Positions 6,545 to 14,971 of a stretch of DNA of 35,858 bases are shown here, in pieces. Numbering within the stretch: position 1 is the stretch's first letter; each line of letters opens with the position of its first letter. Source of the stretch: Pseudonocardia sp. (GTDB lineage Bacteria; Actinomycetota; Actinomycetes; Mycobacteriales; Pseudonocardiaceae); NCBI GenBank assembly GCA_025869365.1, contig JAOZVV010000026.1, forward strand, positions 1 to 35,858, in the 5' to 3' direction. A program made the translations under genes and the position numbers. The notes under the pieces were generated by a model, which was not told the DNA's origin, ran no database searches, and saw only the letters and a list, made by a program, of their open reading frames with translations.

Positions 6545-9249
6545 TGCCGCTCGGGAGACGGTCCCGGCGCGAGCGGATCACCGCCGCGTTCGACGAGTTC
6601 CGCGCGGCCGCCGGGGCCGCGCTCGGGGCGGCCGCGCGGCTGCGGGACGCTGCCGTCCGGGCCCAGGCCGAGACCATGTTCGAGCTCTGGCTGCGCCGGG
6701 ACGGTATCGAGGCCGCGCGCGCGGACCCGGCACTGGAGCCGGCGTTCGGCTCCGCGGTGCTCGCCGGCGCCGTCGAACGGGCCGAGAAGGACCGGCGGGA
6801 GGCGTTCGAGCCGTGGCTGCGGGACGGGCCGCGGCAGCTCACGGACATCATGGCGGCGGCCGCGACCGGTGCCGCCGGCCGCGCGGACCAGGGCTGGGTC
6901 GGCGAGGTCGGCACGCTCGAGGGCGTCGGTGCCTATCCCCGGCTCTGGCGCCTCGGGGACGGCCGGCTGGAGGTCGGGGACACGTTCCCCGTCGGCGTCC
7001 CGCTGCTGGACGAGGCCCACCTGCGCCTGGACTCCACGCACGAGACCAGGGGGGACGCCGAGGCGCTCGTCGAGCAGCTGCTCCTGCGGCTGCTGTCGGT
7101 GTTCCGGCCGGGCTCGGTGAACGTCCACGTCTGGGACGTCGGGCAGTTCACCGGCGCCCTGCCCGGGCTGTACCCGTTGACCCGCACCGGGCTCCTCACC
7201 GTGCACGACCCGGGGAGCCTGGGCGAGCTCCTCGGCGAGCTGTCCGACCGGATCCGCAAGGTGCACAGCCGGGTGCTCGTCGGCGGCTACCCGTCGCTGC
7301 GGGCGCACGCGGAGCACGAGGGCAAGCGTAGCGAGCCGTGGGTCGTGGCGGTGCTGGCGGGCAACCGGCAGTCCCTGTCGGACGAGGACCACCGCCAGCT
7401 GCAGCGCGTCGCCCGCAGCGGGCTGGCCTGCGGGATCCAGCTCGTGCTGCTGGACGTGCCGATGACGGTCGGCGCGCCCGTGGAGTCCGTGCGCTTCACC
7501 GCGGACGGCGTGCGTTGCTCGATGACCGGCCCGCACGTCGCGGTCACCCCGGACCCGCCGCTGCGCCGGGACGCGGTGACCACGGCGTGCACCAGGATCG
7601 TCGAGGCGCACGAGCGGCTCCGGGCGGAGGTCCGGACGTTCGCGGACCTGCTGCCCCCCGAGGCCGAGTGGTTCAAGCAGACCACCGTCAAGGGTGTGCA
7701 GACCCAGATCGGGTTCACCGACGGCATGCCGGTGGAGCTCATGCTCGACGACGGCTCACCGCACGCCCTGATCGGCGGCCCCAGCGGTTCGGGCAAGACG
7801 AACCTGCTGCTCACCATGATCGGCTCGATGGCGGCCCGGCACGCGCCGTCGGAGCTGGAGTTCTACCTCCTGGACTTCAAGGAGGGCGTGTCCTTCGCCC
7901 AGTTCGCCCCCGGCCGCCGCGACGGGACCTGGCTGCCGCACGCCCGGCTCGTCGGGATCAACGTCAACACCGACCGCGAGTTCGGGCTCGCGCTGCTGCA
8001 GTTCCTCGCGGACGAGATGCGCCGCCGCTCCGAGGTGGCCAAGGAGCACGAGGTCACCAAGCTGGAGGAGCTCCGCGATGTGGACGAGGCCGGGCGCTGG
8101 CCCCGGATCGTCGCCGTCATCGACGAGTTCCAGTACCTCTTCGCGGAACGGGACCAGCTCACCAAACAGGCGACGAGCCTGCTGGAGGACGTCGCCCGGC
8201 GCGGCCGCTCGCAGGGCATCCACCTCGTGCTGGCCAGCCAGGACGTGTCCGGCATCGAGGCGTTCTGGGGCAGGCCCGGCATCTTCGAGCAGTTCGTGCT
8301 GCGGATCGCGCTGCCCCGGGCCCGGCGGGTGCTGGCCAACCTCAACGACGCCGCGCTGTCCCTGCCGCGCTGGCACGCGATCGTCAACCACGAGTCCGGG
8401 ATCAAGCACGGCAACGAGATCGCCCGGATCCCGGACGCCGGCGCGCGGACCGCGATCGACGACGTCCAGCGCGCGAGCCACGGCCGGTTCCGGGAGGAGC
8501 CACCGCCGAGGCTCTTCGACGGCGCGCGCCCGCCGAAGGCCGCCGAGCTGGTCGACGGCCTGCCGCGCGACGCCGGGCCGCTCGCCCTCGTCGGGCAGCT
8601 CATCGACGTCCGCGGGACGGCCGCCTCGGTCCGGCTGCCGGACTCGCCCGGCCGCAACATCGCCGTCCTCGGCTCGGACCCGGCCGACGCCGTGCGGGTC
8701 GTGGCCTCGGTCGCCGCGGGGCTGGCGCGGACCGCGCCGGGGACCGCGCGGTTCCGGATCGTGTCGCTGGTCGCCGGGGGCGAGGACGTGTCGGCCGCGT
8801 TGCTGGGCCGGGAGCAGAGTGCCGTCTCGCTGGGGGATCTCCGCGCGGACGTCGAGCGGCTCGCGACGATCGTCTCGGCGCGCGCCTCGGAGCACGAGCG
8901 CCCGCCGATCTACTACTTCCTGCTCGGCGCGGACGCCGCGGACCCGCTGCTCGAACGGCCCGGCACCGAGGCGCTGCGCAGCGTGCTGCGGTTCGGGCCC
9001 GAGGTCGGTGTCCACGTCGTCGGCTGGTGGCGCAGCGCGGCCCGGCTGCGCTCGCTGCTGAGCCTGTCCGCGAGCCCGGACGACGTCGGCGCCTGGATCG
9101 CGCTGGACGTCCAGGGATCCGAGCTGAACCCGCTGGCCCCGGGCATGGGCCTGACCTGGGCGCCGCGCCCCGGCCGCGGGCTGTTCTTCGACCGGGCCCA
9201 GCACTCGCGGCCCGAGGTCGTGCTGGTGCCGGAGGTGGTGTCCCCGTGA
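6544..9249 (+). CDS. Soluble FtsK/SpoIIIE-type ATPase with three tandem P-loop-like domains (middle one intact)
   Basis: A 901-aa ATPase. An N-terminal helical region (1-120) is followed by three FtsK-like folds. Domain 1 (about 120-390) has no Walker A and an AG pair replacing the Walker B acids (WVVAVLAGN, 266-274). Domain 2 (about 395-660) is canonical: Walker A GPSGSGKT (412-419), Walker B IVAVIDEF (D527, E528) and sensor strand GIHLVLASQ. Domain 3 (about 690-890) is degenerate: GSDPADA (710-716) in place of a P-loop and YYFLLGADA in place of Walker B. No membrane helices are visible, unlike FtsK or EccC. The three-domain plan recalls EccC of type VII secretion, but no other ESX gene is present. 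The operon suggests a protein- or DNA-moving motor served by small helical partners. The GTG at 6544 overlaps the upstream stop. Confidence 0.85.
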   Translation: MPLGRRSRRERITAAFDEFRAAAGAALGAAARLRDAAVRAQAETMFELWLRRDGIEAARADPALEPAFGSAVLAGAVERAEKDRREAFEPWLRDGPRQLTDIMAAAATGAAGRADQGWVGEVGTLEGVGAYPRLWRLGDGRLEVGDTFPVGVPLLDEAHLRLDSTHETRGDAEALVEQLLLRLLSVFRPGSVNVHVWDVGQFTGALPGLYPLTRTGLLTVHDPGSLGELLGELSDRIRKVHSRVLVGGYPSLRAHAEHEGKRSEPWVVAVLAGNRQSLSDEDHRQLQRVARSGLACGIQLVLLDVPMTVGAPVESVRFTADGVRCSMTGPHVAVTPDPPLRRDAVTTACTRIVEAHERLRAEVRTFADLLPPEAEWFKQTTVKGVQTQIGFTDGMPVELMLDDGSPHALIGGPSGSGKTNLLLTMIGSMAARHAPSELEFYLLDFKEGVSFAQFAPGRRDGTWLPHARLVGINVNTDREFGLALLQFLADEMRRRSEVAKEHEVTKLEELRDVDEAGRWPRIVAVIDEFQYLFAERDQLTKQATSLLEDVARRGRSQGIHLVLASQDVSGIEAFWGRPGIFEQFVLRIALPRARRVLANLNDAALSLPRWHAIVNHESGIKHGNEIARIPDAGARTAIDDVQRASHGRFREEPPPRLFDGARPPKAAELVDGLPRDAGPLALVGQLIDVRGTAASVRLPDSPGRNIAVLGSDPADAVRVVASVAAGLARTAPGTARFRIVSLVAGGEDVSAALLGREQSAVSLGDLRADVERLATIVSARASEHERPPIYYFLLGADAADPLLERPGTEALRSVLRFGPEVGVHVVGWWRSAARLRSLLSLSASPDDVGAWIALDVQGSELNPLAPGMGLTWAPRPGRGLFFDRAQHSRPEVVLVPEVVSP

Positions 9250-9620
9250 GCACATCGGACCGGGACGACGCCGCGGCACGGTACCGGGAGGTCACCGCCG
9301 GGATCGCGGCAGCCGCCCAGGGGCTGCGGGACGCGGACCGGGAGCGGGCGCTGCAGCTCGAACGCCGCCTCGGCGAGCTCGACGACCGGATGGCCCGGGT
9401 CGGTGAGCGCACCGCGATGACCCGGTTCACGGTGGACCTGCACTGGGAGGCCGCGCTGGAGGCGTTGTGGGGGGAGTCCTGGATGACCCTGCGGCCCTTC
9501 CCTGCACCGGACCGCACCGCGGACCCGGCGCACCTGGACCGGCTGGACCAGGAGGTCGCGAGCACGTTCGACGTCCTGAGGGACCTGGTGCGCCGCCGAG
9601 GCCTGGGCTTCCGCCGCTGA
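9246..9620 (+). CDS. Helical protein, fourth gene of FtsK-like operon
   Basis: A 124-aa protein whose GTG overlaps the ATPase stop (GTGA). The first half is a charged amphipathic coiled coil (YREVTAGIAAAAQGLRDADR, LQLERRLGELDDRMARVGER). The second half is more globular, with a Trp-rich stretch (HWEAALEALWGESWMTLRPF) and a basic C-terminus (RRRGLGFRR). No known domain is recognised. Tight coupling to the ATPase suggests a direct partner. The gene ends just before a strong hairpin that closes the operon. Confidence 0.7.
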   Translation: MSTSDRDDAAARYREVTAGIAAAAQGLRDADRERALQLERRLGELDDRMARVGERTAMTRFTVDLHWEAALEALWGESWMTLRPFPAPDRTADPAHLDRLDQEVASTFDVLRDLVRRRGLGFRR

Positions 9621-9667
9621 GCCCGCCCGCCCCGCCGTGGGAGGCCCGCCGTGTGAGTGGCCCCGCT

Positions 9668-9714
9668 GCTTGAGTGGCTCAAGCGTCAAGGTGGGCCGCT
9701 TGAGCCACTCGAGC
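9668..9714. terminator. Strong hairpin between convergent genes (repeat D)
   Basis: 18-nt arms (9668-9685 and 9697-9714) pair at 17 of 18 positions around an 11-nt loop. The arm is itself partly palindromic (CTTGAGTGGCTCAAG). It lies between the end of the FtsK-like operon and the end of the oppositely oriented oxidoreductase gene, so it can act on both strands. There is no U-tract, which is common for actinobacterial terminators. The 11-nt loop length matches the repeats at 22-78 and 19445-19501, but the arm sequence is different. Confidence 0.65.
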
Positions 9715-9736
9715 GGCAGTGGTGGGGGCGGGGCGG

Positions 9737-10708
9737 CTAGGGGAGGAGGACGACCTTGCCGCTCGTCTCCCGGTTCTCCAGCGCCCGGTGTGCCTCCGCC
9801 GCGTCGCCCAGGGGGAACGTCTGCACCGCCGGCACCAGCGTCCCCGCGGCGAGGGCCGCCTGCGCCTGCTCCTCCAGCGCCCGCATCCCGCCCGGCAGGC
9901 TCATGATCTTCGGTCCGAGCGCGACGGTGGCCGTCAGGCCGCGGGCGACGAGGTCCGCCGAGGTGAACGCGGTGACCGAACCCGCGGAGTAGCCGTGCAG
10001 CACGATCTCCCCACCCGGCCCCAGCAGGTCGAACGCCGACCGTCCCGGCTCGCCGCCCACCCCGTCGAACACGAGATCGACGCGGCGTTCCCCGAGACCC
10101 GCGCGAACCTCGTCCGCCCAGCCGGGCACGGAGTAGTCGACGGCGAGATCGGCCTGCACCTGCCCGACCTTCCGCGCCCCGCCCGCAGCGCCGACCGTGA
10201 CCGCGCCCGCGGCCCGCGCCGCCTGGAGCAGGAGCGTGCCGATCCCGCCGGCGGCCGAGGTCACGAGCACGACCCGGCCCTCCCGGGGCGGAGCGACGGT
10301 GAGCAGGCCCATGGTCATCCGTCCGGTCCCCATCATGGCGACGGCGGCGGGCGCGTCGACGTGGTCCGGGAGCCGGTGCAGGGATCCGACGGGGGCGAGG
10401 GCCGCCGAGGCGTACCCGCCCGACGCCATCCCCAGGTGCGCGACCACCCGCGCACCGAGCCAGCCCTCGTCGACGTCCGGGCCCAGCGCGTCGATCACCC
10501 CGGCGACCTCGCGGCCCGGCGTCATGGGCAGCGCGACGCGGGCGAACGGCCCCTCGCCGCGACCTGCGCGCAGCAGCGTGTCCACGAGATGCACGCCCGC
10601 CGCGCCGACCGCGATGCGCACCTGGCCCGGCCCGGGCTCCGGATCGGGGCAGGTCTCGACGCGCAGGACCTCGGGCCCACCGAACGAGTACTGCCGCACA
10701 GCATCCAT
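9737..10708 (-). CDS. Zinc-independent medium-chain NADPH:quinone oxidoreductase family protein
   Basis: A 323-aa cytoplasmic oxidoreductase of the quinone oxidoreductase/zeta-crystallin branch. The N-terminal GroES-like domain includes MDAVRQYSFGGPEVL and the PMTPGREVAGVI stretch. The Rossmann domain has VTSAAGGIGTLLLQAARAAG, with the AxxGGxG motif for NADPH. No zinc-ligand cysteines are visible. Such enzymes reduce quinones or alpha,beta-unsaturated carbonyls. A MerR-like palindrome (10723-10742) sits just before the ATG, suggesting inducible control by an electrophile or redox signal. The gene is probably monocistronic, separated from the DUF6104 gene by two palindromes. Confidence 0.88.
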   Translation of the reverse strand: MDAVRQYSFGGPEVLRVETCPDPEPGPGQVRIAVGAAGVHLVDTLLRAGRGEGPFARVALPMTPGREVAGVIDALGPDVDEGWLGARVVAHLGMASGGYASAALAPVGSLHRLPDHVDAPAAVAMMGTGRMTMGLLTVAPPREGRVVLVTSAAGGIGTLLLQAARAAGAVTVGAAGGARKVGQVQADLAVDYSVPGWADEVRAGLGERRVDLVFDGVGGEPGRSAFDLLGPGGEIVLHGYSAGSVTAFTSADLVARGLTATVALGPKIMSLPGGMRALEEQAQAALAAGTLVPAVQTFPLGDAAEAHRALENRETSGKVVLLP

Positions 10709-10722
10709 GGGGAGACCGAACC

Positions 10723-10742
10723 ACCTGAAGCGTGCTTCAGGT
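10723..10742 (-). promoter_or_regulatory. Candidate MerR-type operator of the quinone oxidoreductase
   Basis: A perfect 9-2-9 inverted repeat (ACCTGAAGC / GCTTCAGGT) ends 15 bp before the oxidoreductase ATG. On the minus strand it is entered as TTGACCTGAAGC, so a -35-like TTGACC overlaps the left arm, as in MerR-family promoters. The expected -10 about 19 bp further is weak. No regulator gene is adjacent. Confidence 0.5.
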
Positions 10743-10746
10743 CAAG

Positions 10747-10770
10747 CCGCGTTGTGGAACCACAACGCGG
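10747..10770. repeat. Short perfect palindrome between quinone oxidoreductase and DUF6104 genes
   Basis: Arms CCGCGTTGTGG (10747-10757) and CCACAACGCGG (10760-10770) flank an AA centre. It lies about 75 bp downstream of the DUF6104 stop and immediately upstream of the oxidoreductase operator, so it could terminate the kgd-DUF6104 transcript. Confidence 0.5.
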
Positions 10771-10845
10771 AAAACAGGACCCGAAAAGCGCGCTGTGGCT
10801 CCATGACGCCACCATCGCCGCCGGGACCCGGCAAGGGCTCGGCGG

Positions 10846-11019
10846 TCAGTCGTCCTCGTCGTCTCTCGCCAGGTAGGTCGCCAGGCGATCGACGGCGTCC
10901 TCGTACGCGGGGTGCTCGTCCACGAACGCCCGGAGGCGGACGGCCAGCCACTCGACGCTGACCGCCTCCTCCCCACGCCGTTCGACCAGCTCCTCGATGC
11001 CGCGGTCGGTGAAGTACAT
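10846..11019 (-). CDS. DUF6104 family small protein
   Basis: A 57-aa acidic protein starting MYFTDRGIEELVERRGEEAV and ending ARDDEDD. It matches my recollection of the actinobacterial DUF6104 family, whose members open with MYFTDRGIEEL and are of similar length. Its ATG lies three bases after the kgd stop on the same strand, so it is very likely co-transcribed and translationally coupled with kgd. Function is unknown; the coupling suggests a link to 2-oxoglutarate metabolism, which is inference. It is shorter than common ORF cut-offs and easily missed. Confidence 0.85.
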   Translation of the reverse strand: MYFTDRGIEELVERRGEEAVSVEWLAVRLRAFVDEHPAYEDAVDRLATYLARDDEDD

Positions 11020-11022
11020 CGG

Positions 11023-14000
11023 CTAGCTGAAGGCCTTGGCGATCAGCTCGCGCTGCTCGACCTCGTGCACCTTCGACGAGCCCGGCGCCGGCGCGGCCAT
11101 ACGGCGGCGCGAGACCCGGGTCAGACCCGCCAGGCGCTCCGGCAGCTTCTCCGGCAGTTCGAGGCCCATGTGCGGCCACGCGCCCTGGTTCGCCGGCTCC
11201 TCTTGGACCCAGCGGATGTCCTTCGCGTTCGGGTAGCGCTCCAGCACGGACGCGAGCTGGCGGTCCGGCACCGGGTAGAGCTGCTCGACGCGGACGATCG
11301 CGGTGTCCGCGATCTCCTCCTTCTGCCGCTGCTGGTGCAGCTCCCAGAAGATCTTGCCGCTGCACAGCAGCACCTTCTGCACCGACGTGGCGGGCCCGTC
11401 CGCGGTGCGGAACTCCGGGTCGTCGATCACCGGGCGGAACCGGCCGCCGGTGAAGTCCGAGACGGGCGAGACGACCGCCTTGTTCCGCAGCATCGACTTC
11501 GGGGTGAAGACGACGAGCGGGCGGCGGACGCCGTCGAGGGCGTGCCGGCGCAGCAGGTGGAAGTAGTTCGCCGGCTCGGACGGCAGCGCGACCGTCATCG
11601 AACCCTCGGCGCACAGCTGCAGGAACCGCTCGATGCGGCCCGAGCTGTGGTCCGGGCCCTGGCCCTCGAGGCCGTGCGGCAGGAGCAGCACGACGTCGCT
11701 CATCTGGCCCCACTTCGCCTCACCGGAGGAGATGAACTCGTCGATGATCGACTGGGCGCCGTTGACGAAGTCCCCGAACTGGGCCTCCCAGAGGACCAGC
11801 GCGTTCGGGTTCGCCACCGAGTAGCCGTACTCGAAGCCGACGGCCGCGAACTCCGAGAGCGCCGAGTCGTAGGGCATGAACCGGCCCTGGTCGTCCGCGA
11901 GGTTGCGCAGCGGGGTGTACTCCTCGCCGGTCTTGCGGTCGATCAGCACCGAGTGCCGCTGCACGAACGTGCCGCGCCGCGAGTCCTGCCCGGAGAGCCG
12001 GACGAGCTTGCCGTCCATCGCCAGCGAGCCGAAGGCCAGCAACTCGCCGAAGGCCCAGTCGATGTTCCCCTCGCGGGACATCGTCGAGCGCTTCTGCAGC
12101 ACCGGCTTGACACGCTGGTGGGGCGTGAAGCCCTCGGGCAGGTTGGCGTGCACGTCGCCGATGCGGTGCACGACCTCCAGCGGGACGGAGGTGTCCAGGT
12201 CGCTCGGGACGGACTGCTCCTGCTCCACCGACGACGAGACGGCGGGCGGGGTCTTCTCCAGCTCGCGGACCTCGTTGAAGACGTGTTCGAGCTGGTTGGA
12301 GAAGTCCTTGAGCGCGTGCTCGGCCTCCTCCATCGTGATGTCCCCGCGGCCGATCAGCGACTCGGTGTAGATCTTGCGCACCGAGCGCTTGGCGTCGATC
12401 ACGTCGTACATCGCCGGCTGCGTCATCGAGGGGTCGTCGCCCTCGTTGTGCCCGCGGCGGCGGTAGCAGATCATGTCGATCACGACGTCGTTGTTCCAGC
12501 GCTCGCGGTACTCGACCGCCAGCTTGGCCACCCAGACGCAGGCCTCGGGGTCGTCCCCGTTCACGTGGAAGACCGGCGCGCCGATCATCTTCGCGACGTC
12601 CGTGGAGTACTGCGACGAGCGCGACGCCTCGGGCGCGGTGGTGAAGCCGACCTGGTTGTTCACCACGACGTGCACGGTGCCGCCGGTGCGGTAGCCGCGC
12701 AGCAGCGCGAGGTTCAGCGTCTCCGCCACCACGCCCTGCCCGGCGAACGCCGCGTCCCCGTGCATCATCAGCGGCAGCACGGTGAAGGCGCCGTCGCCCT
12801 TGTCCAGCAGGTCCTGCTTGGCGCGGACGATGCCCTCGAGCACCGGGTCCACGGCTTCGAGGTGCGACGGGTTGGACGCCAGCGAGACGACGACCTCGCC
12901 GTCGCCGAACATCCGGAAGTACTTGCCCTCGGCGCCCAGGTGGTACTTGACGTCACCGGAGCCGTGCGCCTGACCCGGGTCCAGGTTGCCCTCGAACTCG
13001 CGGAAGATCTGGCTGATCGGCTTGCCGACGATGTTGGCGAGCACGTTCAGCCGGCCGCGGTGCGGCATGCCGACGACGACCTCGTCCAGCTCGTGCTCGG
13101 CGGCCTTGTCCAGCATCGCGTCCAGCAGCGGGATGACGGTCTCGCCGCCCTCGAGGGAGAACCGCTTCTGCCCGACGTACTTGGTCTGCAGGAACGTCTC
13201 GAACGCCTCGGCCGCGTTGAGCTTGCTCAGGATGTACTTCTGCTCGACGTCGCTGGGCTTCTGGTGCGAGACCTCGATGCGCTGCTGGAGCCAGGCGCGC
13301 TGCTCCGGGTCCGCGATGTGCATGTACTCGGTGCCGACGGTGCGGCAGTAGGAGTCCCGCAGCAGCCCCAGCACGTCCCGGAGCTTCATGTGCTTCTCGC
13401 CGCCGAACCCGCTGACGGCGAACTCGCGGTCCAGGTCCCACAGGGTGAGGCCGTGGCTGAGCACGTCCAGGTCCGGGTGGCGGCGCTGGCGGTAGTTCAG
13501 CGGGTCCGTGTCCGCCATGAGGTGCCCGCGGGTCCGGTAGGACTCGATCAGCTCGAGGACGCGCGCGGTCTTGTCGACCTCGCCCTCGGGGATGTCCTGG
13601 ACCCAGCGGATCGGCTCGTAGGGCACCCGGAGCGAGGCGAAGATCTGGTCGTAGAAGCCCTCCTCGCCGAGGAGGAGCTGGTGCACCCGGCGCAGGAAGT
13701 CCCCGGACTCCGCGCCCTGGATGATGCGGTGGTCATACGTCGACGTCAGCGTGATGATCTTGCTGATGCCGAGCGCCGCGAGCCGCTCCTCGCTGGCGCC
13801 CTGGAACTCGGCCGGGTACTCCATGGCCCCGACGCCGACGATCGTGCCCTGGCCCTGCATCAGCCTCGGCACCGAGTGGTTGGTGCCGAGCGTGCCCGGG
13901 TTCGTCAGGCTGATCGTGGTGCCGGCGAAGTCCTCCGCGGCCAGGTTCCCGCCGCGGGCCTTGTGCACGATGCCCTCGTAGGCGGACCAGAACTGCGCGA

Positions 14001-14817
14001 ACGTCATGTTCTCGCAGCCCTTGATCGACACGACGACGAGCGAGCGCTGCCCGTTCTTGCCCGGCAGGTCGATGGCCAGGCCGAGGTTGACGTGCTCGGG
14101 CTGGACGACCGTGGGCTTGCCGTCGGTCTCGACGAAGTGCCGGTTCATCACCGGGAAGTCCGCCAGCGCCTTCACCACGGCGTAGCCGATCATGTGGGTG
14201 AAGGAGATCTTGCCGCCGCGCGTGCGCTTGAGCTGGTTGTTGATGACGATCCGGTTGTCCGCCAGCAGCTTCGCGGGGACGGCGCGCACGCTGGTCGCGG
14301 TGGGGACCGCGAGCGAGGCGTTCATGTTCTTGACGACCGCGTTGGCGGCGCCGCGGATCGGCATGACGTCGCCGTCGCTGCCGAGGGGCGCGGGCTTCGC
14401 GGCCTGGGAGGTGCTCCCGGCGGCCGGCTTCGGCGCGGGCTTCGCGGCGGGGGCGGGCTTCGCGGCGGGGGCGGCGCCGTTGGAGCCGGTGGTCGGAGCA
14501 GCGGTGGTGGAGCGGGCGGCGGCGGACACGTCCTGCTTTCCGGTCGTGGGGGAGGGGGTCTTCTGCGGGGCGGGCGGAGCGGAGTCGGCGGTGTCCTCCG
14601 GGATGGCGCCGTCGGCGGCGTCCGGCGGGGACCCGTCGCCGGGCTCGGCCTCCCCGACGTCGATCAGGCCACCTCCCGGCCGGTAGTCCGCGAAGAAGTC
14701 GTGCCACGCCGGGTCGACCCCGTTCGGGTCCTCGAGGAAACGCTGGTACATCTCCTCGACGAGCCACTCGTTGGGGCCGAACTGGTCCGTTGGGCTTGAC
14801 GTACTGCTGGTGGACAC
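11023..14817 (-). CDS. kgd: Multifunctional 2-oxoglutarate decarboxylase / 2-oxoglutarate dehydrogenase E1-E2 fusion (Kgd/OdhA/SucA)
   Basis: A 1264-aa TCA-cycle enzyme that decarboxylates 2-oxoglutarate with thiamine diphosphate. It carries the E2-like succinyltransferase domain on the same chain, as in mycobacteria and corynebacteria. In order: the E1 N-terminal segment ([20 protein letters not shown], 13-32), a Pro/Ala-rich linker (about 60-145), the acyltransferase domain with catalytic His363 in [13 protein letters not shown], and the E1 domain with [13 protein letters not shown] and the ThDP-binding stretch from GDAAFAGQG to VVVNNQVGF (about 685-725). Length fits the family (about 1230 aa). 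The GTG at 14817 has AAGGCGG upstream. In relatives the enzyme is inhibited by the FHA protein GarA/OdhI and activated by acetyl-CoA. The DUF6104 gene follows at 3 bp. Confidence 0.97.
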   Translation of the reverse strand: MSTSSTSSPTDQFGPNEWLVEEMYQRFLEDPNGVDPAWHDFFADYRPGGGLIDVGEAEPGDGSPPDAADGAIPEDTADSAPPAPQKTPSPTTGKQDVSAAARSTTAAPTTGSNGAAPAAKPAPAAKPAPKPAAGSTSQAAKPAPLGSDGDVMPIRGAANAVVKNMNASLAVPTATSVRAVPAKLLADNRIVINNQLKRTRGGKISFTHMIGYAVVKALADFPVMNRHFVETDGKPTVVQPEHVNLGLAIDLPGKNGQRSLVVVSIKGCENMTFAQFWSAYEGIVHKARGGNLAAEDFAGTTISLTNPGTLGTNHSVPRLMQGQGTIVGVGAMEYPAEFQGASEERLAALGISKIITLTSTYDHRIIQGAESGDFLRRVHQLLLGEEGFYDQIFASLRVPYEPIRWVQDIPEGEVDKTARVLELIESYRTRGHLMADTDPLNYRQRRHPDLDVLSHGLTLWDLDREFAVSGFGGEKHMKLRDVLGLLRDSYCRTVGTEYMHIADPEQRAWLQQRIEVSHQKPSDVEQKYILSKLNAAEAFETFLQTKYVGQKRFSLEGGETVIPLLDAMLDKAAEHELDEVVVGMPHRGRLNVLANIVGKPISQIFREFEGNLDPGQAHGSGDVKYHLGAEGKYFRMFGDGEVVVSLASNPSHLEAVDPVLEGIVRAKQDLLDKGDGAFTVLPLMMHGDAAFAGQGVVAETLNLALLRGYRTGGTVHVVVNNQVGFTTAPEASRSSQYSTDVAKMIGAPVFHVNGDDPEACVWVAKLAVEYRERWNNDVVIDMICYRRRGHNEGDDPSMTQPAMYDVIDAKRSVRKIYTESLIGRGDITMEEAEHALKDFSNQLEHVFNEVRELEKTPPAVSSSVEQEQSVPSDLDTSVPLEVVHRIGDVHANLPEGFTPHQRVKPVLQKRSTMSREGNIDWAFGELLAFGSLAMDGKLVRLSGQDSRRGTFVQRHSVLIDRKTGEEYTPLRNLADDQGRFMPYDSALSEFAAVGFEYGYSVANPNALVLWEAQFGDFVNGAQSIIDEFISSGEAKWGQMSDVVLLLPHGLEGQGPDHSSGRIERFLQLCAEGSMTVALPSEPANYFHLLRRHALDGVRRPLVVFTPKSMLRNKAVVSPVSDFTGGRFRPVIDDPEFRTADGPATSVQKVLLCSGKIFWELHQQRQKEEIADTAIVRVEQLYPVPDRQLASVLERYPNAKDIRWVQEEPANQGAWPHMGLELPEKLPERLAGLTRVSRRRMAAPAPGSSKVHEVEQRELIAKAFS

Positions 14818-14872
14818 GCTGTCAACCGCCTTGGTTTCCGCTCATGGTGTGGATCGCCGACGACCGGGGACC

Positions 14873-14937
14873 AGGGTAGTCCCCGCCGACGGGCCCGGGG
14901 CATCGCGCTGGAGGGATCACACAGTCCCTGGTCACAC
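14873..14937 (-). promoter_or_regulatory. Candidate kgd promoter region
   Basis: On the minus strand TACCCT (14878-14873) fits a -10 and would give a leader of about 50 nt. Further upstream TCACAC occurs twice on the plus strand (14917-14922 and 14932-14937), 15 bp apart. This resembles half-sites of a CRP/GlxR motif but in direct rather than inverted arrangement, so regulator identity is open. The 154-bp gap holds nothing else obvious. Confidence 0.35.
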
Positions 14938-14971
14938 TCGGTTTGCCCCCTCCTGCCGTGCCCGCGCCGGC

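Noticed and set aside
5731..7611. A 626-codon minus-strand frame across the FtsK-like operon
   Set aside because: Crosses several real genes and intergenic regions in antisense; no motifs.
10912..14799. A 1295-codon open frame on the plus strand opposite kgd
   Set aside because: It is antisense to the unmistakable kgd gene, is Arg/Val/Leu/Asp-rich without domain motifs, and arises from the G/C-biased third positions of kgd.
14914..14940. GlxR/CRP operator upstream of kgd
   Set aside because: The TCACAC half-sites are in direct, not inverted, orientation, so the CRP-type palindrome is missing.
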